Program-made: the position numbers and the translations under genes
NCBI GenBank assembly: GCA_015501055.1
Contig: JADNYV010000058.1
Location: 62,001-126,000 of the forward strand
Direction of reading: 5' to 3'
From: Mucidula mucida
Taxonomy: Eukaryota > Basidiomycota > Agaricomycetes > Agaricales > Physalacriaceae
DNA length: 64,000 nt
The notes under the pieces: model-generated
Told to the model about the DNA's origin: nothing
Seen by the model: the letters and a program-made list of their open reading frames with translations, nothing else
The model's database searches: none
In this document: one piece after another, positions 47,282 through 57,094 of the stretch
How positions within the stretch are numbered: the stretch's first letter is position 1
How the letters are laid out: every line of letters starts with the position of its first letter

Positions 47282-48278
47282 TCATTATCTCAATCTTCCA
47301 TTGTACCATTGTATGTTCTGTGCACCCTCCTAGCCGAATGTCAATTTGCTTTACTCTTGTTGCATGTCGGGAAATACATTCAGGATATAGATTTTGCCTG
47401 GAAGTTGATGTACACAGGCAGGAAATGTAATGGGAAGGGAAGGGAAGGCATGGAGAGGAAATCTACTTCCTGGCAGACGGAAGGCATGGGGGGAAATCCA
47501 CTTCCTCGCACATGGAATGCACGGGGACTCAAGAGGAAATCTATGGTAATGGAAGTGCATGGGGAGGAAATCCACTTCCTCGCAGATGGAATGTGCGGGG
47601 ACTCGGGAGGAAATATATTTCCTTGCAGTGGTCATAACGGCGCAGAAGAAATCCATTTCCTCGTGTTTGGTTGCAGGTCATGACAGTGCGGAGGGAATGG
47701 ATTTCCTCAAGTCAGTTACAGGCGCCGTATGTTTTGGGAACTCATGTTCCTTCCTTGGAGAAAAATTTGTTGCCGGTAAGGATGTTGCAAAGGAGTAACC
47801 AACATTGTATTCTTACTGTTCAGTAGGTCAGGGCATCTTAAAGTTCTCGACTGGGAAATCAGCAAAATAGAATGATCACTATCGCATCATCGACACGAGT
47901 ACAGAATACAGAAATCAGGTACAATATAATCAGGAACAAATACGGAAGTAACACCAACACATAGCTACTTCGTGGAAGCATTGACGTCGTAGAAGGCACC
48001 AGGACACACCGGCAATCCTCCTCAACGGGAAGACAACAGAAGGCACACGATCAGTTAGAAAAACGATCATCAAGATCTGGTTCTAGCGATTCACCCCAAA
48101 TTGAGAAGAGGCGTGTGAGCTCAGGCTGATAATCGCTGGTCGCTGTAGGCTTGCTTTGGATATCCTGATACATGACCAATGATTATCGAGGGGAATGCAT
48201 TCCCTAGCCCTACTATCAGTGGGGAGTATGTATGCCCGGATGGCAGGCCATTAGCGGAGGAAATGTATACCTAGGCCA
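47282..48278. other. Intergenic with degenerate repeats
   Basis: No gene is supported. Apart from the repeat at 47430-47710 the stretch is the 3' flank of the RPA2 remnant and of the minus-strand gene ending at 48279. Confidence 0.5.
47430..47710. repeat. Degenerate tandem repeat around a palindromic ggaaatccacttcc core
   Basis: Units of roughly 40-55 bp contain gaggaaatccacttcctcgca followed by gatggaatgcacggggactc. At least four diverged units can be traced between 47450 and 47710. The core ggaaatccacttcc is close to an inverted repeat. Confidence 0.6.
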
Positions 48279-49667
48279 TTATCTGGTGGCCGGCGAGGTT
48301 CCGAAAAGGAAGATTTTGGAGATTGTCCCAGTACGGTCCTGAAACTGAAAGACTACATTGTACAGCTGTGCCTTGAACAAGTCAGTAATGATTTGAGGAC
48401 TGGGGAAATCTGAGCGGTTGGTTGGCGACTCGGAAGTCCTAAGTGACTTCACTTCTCCGAGATTCCTGAGCGCATCGTAGCCATGAATAATCATAAAAAC
48501 ACGAGAGTTCCCAATTTCGTCCAAACCCCTTTCGATATGTTGCTGAACAACGAAAAATTAGCAAAAGAGGCAACTAGGGACATCGACAGAGTAATACTCG
48601 CCAGTACTTTGACCGGGGCTGCTCTGCCACTCCCTTCTGTACTCTGAAGGAATGTTCCAGCATGGCCAAAATGAAGCCACTTGTCGTATTTCGTGATGAA
48701 ATCCTCGACACCAGATTTGATGCGCTGGTGAAGTCGTCTTTTGAACATCTTCGACGTGAGACTATCAAAGGCGAAGTCTGTAAAGTCAAATTCCATGACG
48801 AAATCTTTCGAATGAGGATAGCTCGAGGGAGCAGACTCGTGTGGGGCAATCTCCAGTAGTTTTCCGATTGTTTCGGGATAGTCGTCTTCTGAGCTAATGT
48901 CGACACAAGCCGTGAGCATGGATGAAAAGGACGCAGCATCAAGATTAAAAGGCATGGGAGTGTAGACCCCCGATGTGTTGTCCCCGCTGGAATCCAATAA
49001 CTCTCGAATGCTCAGACTGAAATCGGGGAATAGATATCTGTGACCGATCGGAGGATATAATTGTTGCCGAAAATCCGAGCAAGGAGCAGACTAGCGAATT
49101 TCGGTCAGCAGTGATACACACTTGAAGAGGCGGAAAATGTACCAACTGGTTCCCCAAACCGTCCCGTAATATAGAGAGGATGGCGATCATACCCTTTAAT
49201 CCCTACGTCTACCGGGGTGAGGTTGACATGTCGACGAGTAGCCGCAGCTTTAATGGTGTGCGTGTTGCAGGACTTCTTCGCGTCATCTCGCTTGATGTCC
49301 GCGCTGGGCTTGCGCTTCGGTGCGACGGCGGCGGTAGGAGAGGCTTTAAGGTATGCGGCCAAGTAGATACGTCCAGGCTGTATGTTGGCAAAGAACTGCT
49401 GCTGCAGCGGCCCAACAACAGGAGTAGAAGTCGATGGGGACAACCCTTTCAGCGATTTCAGGACTTTGGCGGTGTTAGGTATGTCCACCTGGTAGATGGC
49501 TTCGGGGATGAAGCCCCGAGCTGGTGACTCCTGGATGCGCTGGCAAATGACCCGTGCATCAAAGTTGCTGCGAGAAGCAGATTCTGGACCAGCGATGGTG
49601 ATAACCTGTACTCGTCGAAGACTTGAGATGAGGAAGACGTGTAGGTCTGTCTTGGGATGGTCGACAT
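48279..49667 (-). CDS. Protein of unknown function
   Basis: Start ATG at 49667-49665 (MSTIPRQTYTSSSSQVFDEY). After a short intron the next exon reads NFDARVICQRIQESPARGFI then PEAIYQVDIPNTAKVLKSL and a basic part KRKPSADIKRDDAKK. The third exon begins SAPCSDFRQQLYPPIGHRYL then FPDFSLSIRELLDSS and EFDFTDFAFDSLTSKMFKRR. The last exon reads QHIERGLDEIGNSRVFMIIH then GYDALRNLGEVKS and ends SPATR with stop at 48279. Some introns in this model are unusually short (about 30-38 bp), so the boundaries need transcript support. No domain was recognised. Its start lies 265 bp from that of the divergent gene at 49933. Confidence 0.55.
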
Positions 49668-49932
49668 GATGGTGAGAGAGAAACAAAAGAGAGGCAACAC
49701 TCTGCTCGGCGCGTTGTCTGCAAGGCCAGAGTCCCACGGGCTCCATTGTTCTCCAAAAACGGTATGTTCAAAGTCAAAGCTGACCACGTGATTGGTCCTT
49801 TGTGTTGATCGGCAAGTAGGACGGAGTGTAAATTCACGCGTTGACCACTTACCACCACCACCACCACTATCCGACCGTCCGCTCACTACACTCGTACCCA
49901 TTGTGTACAACGCCCCGCATCTAGACTCTGCT
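49668..49932. promoter_or_regulatory. Short shared promoter of a divergent gene pair
   Basis: Only 265 bp separates the two start codons. It includes a small ccaccacca run near 49851-49867. A bidirectional promoter is inferred from spacing alone. Confidence 0.4.
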
Positions 49933-51505
49933 ATGTGCAATGTGAACAATGATGACGACCGGCAGTCAGTGCATTCAGATGACTCTGGTAAGTGCGCGTT
50001 TCTGGCGTTAACTCAGTTCTGACAATGACATGCGTACGTCAGATTCAGGATCGTCATCTTCAACGAGCTCTGGCGACCCTTTCTTCGAGAAACCAGCCTC
50101 GGACTCATCGTCAGAGACACCTCCACCAAGCCCCAAGAAAACAGACACACCTCCAACAAGCCCCAACCAAACAAAGCAATGTTTTGCATTATTGGCACCC
50201 CCATCTTCGGCTCTATCCGCAGACGACTGCTCGTGCCTGCCGAATTCGCTCATGCTCATGTTGCCTCCAGGCCCGGATTTTTCTCCCCCACTCCGTATTC
50301 GCACGCATTTGTACAAGTCGACAGCGGGTCCTGCAGCAGTGAGTTTGCTGTCTTTTATCTTCAACCATTTAACTGAACTGCGTTCAGAGCGAATTACCGC
50401 TAGTCGGTAGCTTCGACGACTTTCTCTTAAACCCCGGCACAGTATGGGTTGACAAACTTCCCTATGTGTGCTCTCTATGTGCTTTAGCACCTGAGCACAA
50501 TAAGCTCGCCTTGGTGAGGCGTCCAACTGGACTCGGGCAGACAGCGTTTATCACAACCGCCATGTCTGTTTACCAGTTTGATACCAGTGATGTACTCCCC
50601 GATCTCTTTCCCGCCGCCACCTGCTTGCCTGCGCCTGAGCCAGCAACCGTCATCCTCGAGCTGGACATGGGCTGGGCCTTTGAGCACAACACACGTCTGA
50701 ATGACATGGAGAGTCGTATCAACCGTTACATGAATTGCCAACTCCGATCACTCTTACATCAGATTGGTAGAAGCTTGCACTTGTCTATTCGTGACAGAGA
50801 CGCCTACTTTGACTATAATTCGCGCAAGACTTTCCAGAACATTATTGTGCGTGTGCTTATATTTTGAGTCTCTGTCTTGCAATCTCATACCCTACTCAGC
50901 ATCTCCTACGTGTCACTAGAACACCTAAAATGATCGTCCTCGTTGAGGATCTGAATTGGCCGCTCATCCATTCAACGCCTGACAGCGCGTTTCACGCTGC
51001 TTTCTTACTCGACGTCTACGTCATTCGTCCAATACAAGACGCTCTCGAACATCAGTGCATTGCCGGTGGCGTTCTCCTTGGGCGTCCCATTGAAGACGAG
51101 CCCGCTTGGGTTCATTCACAGTACAAAGGGGATTCTTTGTTCACGCCTATCGGCTGTGATATCACTCATGACGAGCGAATACGAGGGACCTTCGGGTTTT
51201 CTTTGCCCGAGGTCACCTCGCTTGCGGACGAGTTTTTGGAGGACTTGGATGATCGACTGTCGTTTTTGGACGAAATCAAAGCCAGTCAGCCGGCGTACCG
51301 TCACGAGGAGTATATCGAGTTATCTATGAATGATGTTCTGGGTCGCCTCAGGCAACGAACTGGACAACCCGGTCTCGAAAACGTTGACGAGGAGACGTAT
51401 CTTGACCACGACAATGACGATGATACCTCAGATGACGATTCAGATATCGAGATGGACGAGGTAGAGGAACATCTGCTAAGACGCGGCGGCGACCTTTCCA
51501 TATAG
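49933..51505 (+). CDS. Protein of unknown function with Ser/Pro-rich N-terminus and acidic C-terminus
   Basis: Start ATG at 49933 (MCNVNNDDDRQSVHSDDS). The second exon begins DSGSSSSTSSGDPFF and contains ETPPPSPKKTDTPPTSP, then RIRTHLYKSTAGPAA. The third begins SELPLVGSFDDFLLNPGTVW and includes AFITTAMSVYQFDTSDV and TVILELDMGWAFEHNTRLND. The fourth begins HLLRVTRTPKMIVLVEDLNW then PLIHSTPDSAFHAAFLLDVY. The tail is very acidic (DHDNDDDTSDDDSDIEMDEV), with TAG at 51503-51505. All four exons join in frame. The N-terminal SP/TP sites suggest phosphorylation. No family was recognised. Confidence 0.62.
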
Positions 51506-52090
51506 ACACATCTTGGTGTTTTTATCTTTGTAGCTATGTATTTCTCCATTCCATCCCTTCTTTTCGAGACATGTTCTGCCTATTCTGCTGCGAGAACGCC
51601 CCACCCACATGTAAAGCTAGTCATACTGTTGCATGCTACTCGGTGCGCGACACTCTGGCCATTGCTGGATTTCTTTCCCTCCAACATGCATCCCACTCCG
51701 TTCATAACGCTATGTTACCTACCGCAATGGAGACGGCTCCGCCATTGTGAGGAATTTGTGAACATACTGCCATGCTCATTTTTACTCTGCCGGTAGCGGA
51801 GGCTCTTAAATTAGTCCTCATCCTCGTTATAACATATCCAAATGATTTCTATGTACATGGCATTTGGACTTCATGAACAGTGTGGAGGACACGGGATTGA
51901 TCGGTCGGTGTCAACATGCCGACTCGCCAAGCCATGACCTTTCTTTCGTTCTTTTGTCCCGAATTCCTCAATGCTCGCGAGGGTTAATCCAAGGATACCG
52001 CTGCCGTCAGTCAAGCTACGCACATCGCGTACCCCAGGATGGACGATGACTGACGCGATACATTCGCTGCGGCGGGATTGGCTTTGAAGA

Positions 52091-52604
52091 TAGTCTCGTA
52101 AATCGACTCAACGAGAGAAGATGGGATACTCACGATCGTCTCTTAGTAGAGTCTGGAACCTATGTAGGGGTACCTCATAGGCTCACTTCGGACTTCGAAA
52201 ATTGCAGATGCCGAACCCTAACCACAGAGTGTGCCGTCGGACCGGAACCAGATGGATACAAGCTCGCAGCTTTTGCACTACTGATGCATCATGTACCTCG
52301 GTTTACTGCCTTTAGTCAAGATTGCATATCTAAGGTCTGTCTACGGTTCATCATTCCTTGAATTTTCACTATAGATCACCTGCAACTCGATAACAATCCT
52401 CCGAATGGCCGGATGCGCTGCAACAACTGCCCGCACTGCACTGTTGAGGGCTGTGCCACATCAATCTCTCCATTATACGTAGATTACACTGGTGAAGGTG
52501 GGATGAGTGCTCAGTGAAACTGGATGATTTAGCGTGATTGGTAACCAGCGGTAACCCTAACCTTAGTGCATCTCACAGGGTACCCCCACATAGGCTCCAG
52601 ACTA
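52091..52604. mobile_element. Non-autonomous DNA element (MITE-like), 514 bp
   Basis: It sits in copy B exactly where source part A1 has none, and is flanked by ctttgaaga on both sides (52082-52090 and 52605-52613), a candidate 9-bp target duplication. The ends are TAGTCT and AGACTA. A longer inverted match joins gtctggaacctatgtagggg near 52150-52170 to the right end (reverse complement gtctggagcctatgtggggg), so the left terminus may carry about 55 bp of extra DNA. There is no coding capacity. The superfamily is not settled. Confidence 0.65.
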
Positions 52605-52835
52605 CTTTGAAGACAGGATGCGGAGCAAAATCGGTCAGCGCAGCACACGGGCAAGAAGGAGAAGGTTGGCGTCATGAGGTAGAGAATTGTTCATGAGCTA
52701 CTGGTTCACAAAAAACTGTGTCCCAATACACATACTCTAGATGCTGCGGCAACACCTCTATTTGGTTGAATCAACGGAAATCTCGACTGGAAACCTCCCT
52801 TCATGGGTGCGCGGAATTCTTTAAGCTGTTTGTAT

Positions 52836-53628
52836 ATGGTCTGGCGGCTCATGAAGCAATAATGGACTCCAGGCCTCATCGTCCCGGTGTGTACCGCTCT
52901 TTCGAGATAATTGTGGTAGTTCACTCGCCAAGCAGTTGTCTCTGACTCAAGGCATTGCTGGTACTTATGCTGGGGATTGTGCGAGACGCTTGAGCCATTT
53001 CTCGATGCTTCAAGCCAACACCTATGTTTCAGCTTCAGTATGAGTTTGTACTACGCTTTCATTGACGCCAATAATAAGCCCTGTAGATCTGGCTTGCTGG
53101 GACAGCTTCCTGTAATACCCTCATTGCTGTGTCTATGTCCTTGACGCTGTTGAAATCCCGGACGGGCATGTGTCAGACCAACATCCTCCTTTCAAGGATT
53201 ATATGCCTTGTTGTGGAGACAGGAACAGTCTGTGCTGTATGCGCAGTGCTGGATCTAATTTTGTACCTGGTCTTCATGCACAATAACTATCATTTAGCTC
53301 CCAGTATCACTCTCACAAAGGTGTACTTGAACAGTTTGTTTGCAGTGAGTAATTTGCGATTTTCTGTGAGGTATTCTCATCCCTTTCATAGATCCTGAAC
53401 TCAAGATTACGGGTGGTTAACGGAAAGATAGGACAATATGCTGATTCTGCAGAAACGACGCTATCAATTCATGTTTTGTCCAAACATCCCCGCATTAGCA
53501 GAGGCCATATGGGTGCATACCCGCAGGAAGCAGTTCAACGAGTGGAGCTTGCTGAAATGCCTTCGAATGAGGGAATTGACTCGGGAAGAAGGAATGAAGA
53601 TCCCAGTACGGCCTACCATTTCAGATAG
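52836..53628 (+). pseudogene. DUF6534 gene, 5'-truncated copy 4
   Basis: It corresponds to the second half of the gene at 12550-13974: VWRLMKQ then an in-frame TAA in place of Trp, LSLTQGIAGTYAGDCARR, SLTLLKSRTGMCQTN, LAPSITLTKVYLNSLFA and the C-terminal exon MVNGKIGQYADSAETTLS, ending with TAG at 53628. It lacks the start, the first transmembrane segments and part of YAWRVW, so it cannot make the family protein. The intron positions are kept, showing a DNA-level copy and not a retrocopy. Confidence 0.85.
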
Positions 53629-54232
53629 TGATTGCTTCTCTAACATGAAATCTTCAGAAACTGTTCATCTCGGTGACTCGTATGAAGTGTTCTGATTCTC
53701 GTGATTCCCATTATATATGTTTGAAGGACGAAGTTGAAAGTAGTTGTAATAATGGTGCATCAATGACTCTAAATCTATGTTGTTTAACTAAAAGCTAGGC
53801 CTTTGTCGTCAACTCGCGACAGGAAATAGCCGTGTTGACGGCAGTCACTGAAGTATTTTAATTCAACATTGCACCTTCAAACGGGAACTTATTCCTACGA
53901 AACAAGGAGTCAATTGACCCAAGTGGCTGCTGTGTTCCGGCGCCCAATGGTATCAGAACTGTATTCTTGCCGGTTCATTGCCGAGTCTCTCAGATCTATT
54001 GTCGAACAAGATTCTAGTCAACATATTTTGGTAACAAAATCCAAGCTTTGAAGTGTGCGGGTGTTGTCTTCGTTCAAATTTGAACAGTCTGATCCTTGTT
54101 GATAATGTTTGTCAGTATGTGTACTCTTTCTCCGGGAACTCGCACTCTCTAACACCACACTTTGGCGCTAGCTTCGCGAGTCTTTTTCCCCCGAGTTCTG
54201 TTTGGGGCGATGATGTCTGCCTACTGCCGACG

Positions 54233-54633
54233 CCTCTAGAAATTAGTCTACAACGCTCCATCGTAACTTGCCAGTGCACGGCTGCAGTTACTGTGCGCGC
54301 TGTTATTGCGCTTTCACAGCAACAATCACGCTGCTAGACTCGGGGCCGACTGACAGTGGAAGGGAAATCAGGAACAGAACGAGAATACCGTTGACCAACA
54401 AGACTAAATACAACCAAGTGTGGTGTCCGATCATCCTGGACCAGGACTTGGCTCATCCACTGAGATTCTTGTTCCACTTTAGTCTATATGACATGAAGCT
54501 CCGTGCTAGTCGTGTCCTCCCAACGCCAATGTTTGAATACAACATGTGTAAGAAGGCACGAGAACTCGTGCAAGAAAGATGGGAGTCGTTAGTACACAAT
54601 CTGTACCTAGCGAACATTATAATACTTACCACG
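54233..54633. other. Flank of the Ty3 LTR, no gene supported
   Basis: A 128-codon plus-strand frame starts at 54268 but runs into the LTR and has no recognised motif, so it is not called. ccacg at 54629-54633 is the left flank where a 5-bp target duplication would be expected. Confidence 0.4.
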
Positions 54634-55001
54634 TGTAACAGTGGTGTGTCCTGAAGTGCGGGTAGATCGAAGAGAGCTTTCGGCTCTGTAAGGATGATCG
54701 TCAGAGAAGAGACGAGGATCTCGGAGATCAATCCGGTTATCGAGACGCGTAGTTCGTGGACCCGACACGGGCCTCGCAAGACGAACGCACACACGTTTCC
54801 AAGGTTGGGGTAGAAAAGAGATGATATTGTAGTACTGACAACAGCCTTTTATACTATTTACGGAGCCGTACGCTGTGTAATAAAGAGTCAAGAAAGGAAA
54901 AGAGTCATAGATGAAGTCATAACGAGTCATAGGAGTACATGTGCATACCATACATGCGTTGTGCACGCGAACAATTTTCCTAGAGTAACATAGCCCTTAC
55001 A
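54634..55001 (-). repeat. 3' long terminal repeat of the chromodomain Ty3 element
   Basis: On the minus strand it starts TGTAAGGGCTATG and ends CCACTGTTACA, with TGTAA/TTACA inverted ends and a length of 368 bp. A TATA-like tataaaagg lies inside (plus-strand position about 54848-54856). It is immediately preceded by a purine-rich tract, as expected of a 3' LTR. The partner 5' LTR would be outside the window. Confidence 0.75.
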
Positions 55002-55016
55002 TAGCCCCCCGCTCTT
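55002..55016 (-). promoter_or_regulatory. Polypurine tract
   Basis: The minus strand reads aagagcggggggcta directly 5' of the LTR start, the expected site for plus-strand DNA priming during reverse transcription. It also lies 3 bp beyond the ORF3 stop. Confidence 0.65.
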
Positions 55017-55018
55017 GA

Positions 55019-56854
55019 TTATACAGCATTCACATTCCCTGCGTTGACAATAGCAGTCGCCAAATGTTCCCATTGGCAAGTTCCAATCTCGTGATCCCCT
55101 CTACACGTTCCGCAATTCTGCACTGGGCGACGATCGTAAGGGCTCGGGCGAGGACGACTTCGGAGCCTTGAAGGCCCTGCTACTGACGTCGTAGCCGGAA
55201 ACTCATCGTCGGTAAGTGGGTAAGTCAAAGGCGACACATCTCGATCCATGGAGGTCGGATGATACTCTCCTTCCTCCAAGCCCATCGGCGAGTGCCGCAT
55301 TAATTTAAACGTTGTCGCGTTGAGGATAGGGGAAAATTCTGGCGCTGGGGCCTCGGCCATTGGTGCGTGAAAATTCAGGCCGCTCGGCGCATCAAAAGCT
55401 GGGTTGAGTTGAACGACGTCGGGTTCCCCAACAACAGCCAGGTTACGGTATATGATGCCTGCTATCTCCTCGGCTGCGGCTTGTGAGATAACTCTCGTCG
55501 AGGGAGGATCCACAGATAAGTAAGGGAAGGGAAGGTTGTTGACTTCCTGCACCGCCAAGGACGGTCCATGTGACGCGATGTGTCGCTCAAGAAAGGACAT
55601 GGCCTTTTGGTACGATCTGTCGCAAATGGCGTCCCCTAAGATCTTCTGAAAGGCTCGACGAGCTGGGGAGTGCTCTTCGTACGCGAGACGAATGTCCGAG
55701 TGAAGGACTAGAACTTGGTCTCTGTATCCCGACATCTCCACCGTGGATACGAAACACCAGGACATCAGTACGGCCGTGTCGTAGTCGATGGGAATCGTTT
55801 GCCAGTCAGCGGACGGGAGTAGGAAGCATTTCATCCGAGGGGGAATGGCAGCAGGGGGAATCGAAACCAACTCGGAAGAGACTTTAATCAGATGTTCGTC
55901 GTAAGCGCGTAGTAGGTTGTGAACGATGGGAGTGTGGAAAGGATATATGGAGTTTTTGTCAAGGAATGCGCTGGCTCTGCCGCATTCGTCATGGTAGGAA
56001 TCAATGAGATCGGGATTTAGACGGAAGGCGCGGCAAAAGGCTTTGCGCTCTCCTGGATTGTCCGATAGCAGCGAGTATTCGCGATAATAGAAGATGACAT
56101 CGCTGCTAGTCAGCAATCGAGCGATGGGTCCGTGTGAAGCTTCTGCAAAATCAAGAACTGCACCTCTGCATGAGACGTTCCCCCATCGCTCCTCTTGTAA
56201 CACGCTTAGGGACTCTGGGGAAAGGCAGGCTTTCCAGGCCGTTTCCCCCATAAGACAGCGTTGATACAAGAGATACGTGTTGCACTCGTTAAGCGTTAGC
56301 TTTGTGAGCGCCCACAACGTCTTGGCAGCATTCAGGGACATGCCCGGATCAAGGAGCTGGGCCGGGCTGTAAAGATGCGGAAATGGACTGCCTGCCGGCA
56401 ATCTTCCGTTCCTGACTACTTCCTCGACACATTTAACCCTTTCCTCTATCCTGGCTACCATTTCCTTCGCGATCAACCTGTCGAATCTCCATATGCCGGT
56501 CTCGATCTCCGCCACTGGAACTGGACGTCTACTCGTAATATCCAACAATCTATCACCATATGCTACGTCCTCCGTCGATCCAAACGCTGCCCACGGCTCG
56601 TCAGGACGGAATTCCACTGGCTTTAGCATGTCGTCCGCGCTAAACCTCAAGGCATCGAGTCGATCGAGCCCGAAAGTGATCAGCCGGACATCGCTAGCAA
56701 CTCAATTGGCTAGGACGACTGGCTTACCAGAGTGTAACCCTTTGGGTGCGTTGATTGCGATGACCGTGGCCAGCGAGGGGTTGGCTAGAGGGAGAAGACG
56801 CGAGGAGAAAGGGACGCTACAGGTGCTGTCTCTGAGTAGGTAACCTGAAGGCAT
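55019..56854 (-). CDS. ORF3 of the Ty3 element: uncharacterised 543-codon gene with probable spliced leader
   Basis: The main exon is open from 56650 to the stop at 55019. Recognisable stretches are LYSPAQLLDPGMSLNAAKTL, WALTKLTLNECNTYLLYQRC, then LMGETAWKACLSPESL, ERWGNVSCRGAVLDFAEASH, NSIYPFHTPIVHNLLRAYDE and a C-terminal CGTCRGDHEIGTC (CX2CX3HX4C), close to but not a canonical zinc knuckle. An upstream ATG at 56854-56852 begins MPSGYLLRDSTCSVPF and runs to INAPKG. A splice from there (weak donor gttaca, acceptor cttgag) would give KGFSADDML in frame. A TATA box stands about 70 bp upstream. The protein belongs to neither gag nor pol. I recall similar unnamed proteins beside mushroom retroelements, but no function. 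No nonsense codon occurs in it, unlike gag-pol. Confidence 0.72.
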
Positions 56855-56921
56855 TGTGAATGACTGTTGTATGGGTTGTAGACGGGCGAGATTGTCTAAT
56901 TTTCTGCATTATAGAGGTGAG

Positions 56922-56929
56922 CTTTTATA
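56922..56929 (-). promoter_or_regulatory. Internal TATA box of ORF3
   Basis: The minus strand reads TATAAAAG (within gtataaaagc), 68 bp before the ORF3 leader ATG at 56854 and 165 bp after the pol stop. It suggests a subgenomic or separate transcript. This is inference from position. Confidence 0.5.
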
Positions 56930-57094
56930 CTAGCCTCGGCTATATTCTGACTCTTCGTTCTTTCTGCTTTTTCAATTTTGTTGACATAAGATGTATCCGT
57001 CAATAAGTCAATCATTGATAATTTACTTCACTGCGAGCGCGTTTACCACGTTCAACGCTAACCGCGCCTCGCTTTTCTTCGCTCCTGCTTCATT

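Larger units (their letters stand above)
51755..54232. repeat. Segmental duplication, decayed composite copy B
   Basis: It aligns with 8473-9060 (part A1) over 51755-52832 minus the insertion, and with 13160-14605 (part A2) over 52833-54232. The junction lies about 52832-52836, right after the shared ggaattctnnaagcngttt. The 4.1 kb between A1 and A2, including the secreted GMC gene, is absent. Many differences from A2 are CG to TG or CA. Confidence 0.85.

Noticed and set aside
54268..54654. 128-codon plus-strand frame next to the LTR
   Set aside because: It overlaps the LTR end by 21 bp and has no recognisable motif, so it is treated as fortuitous.
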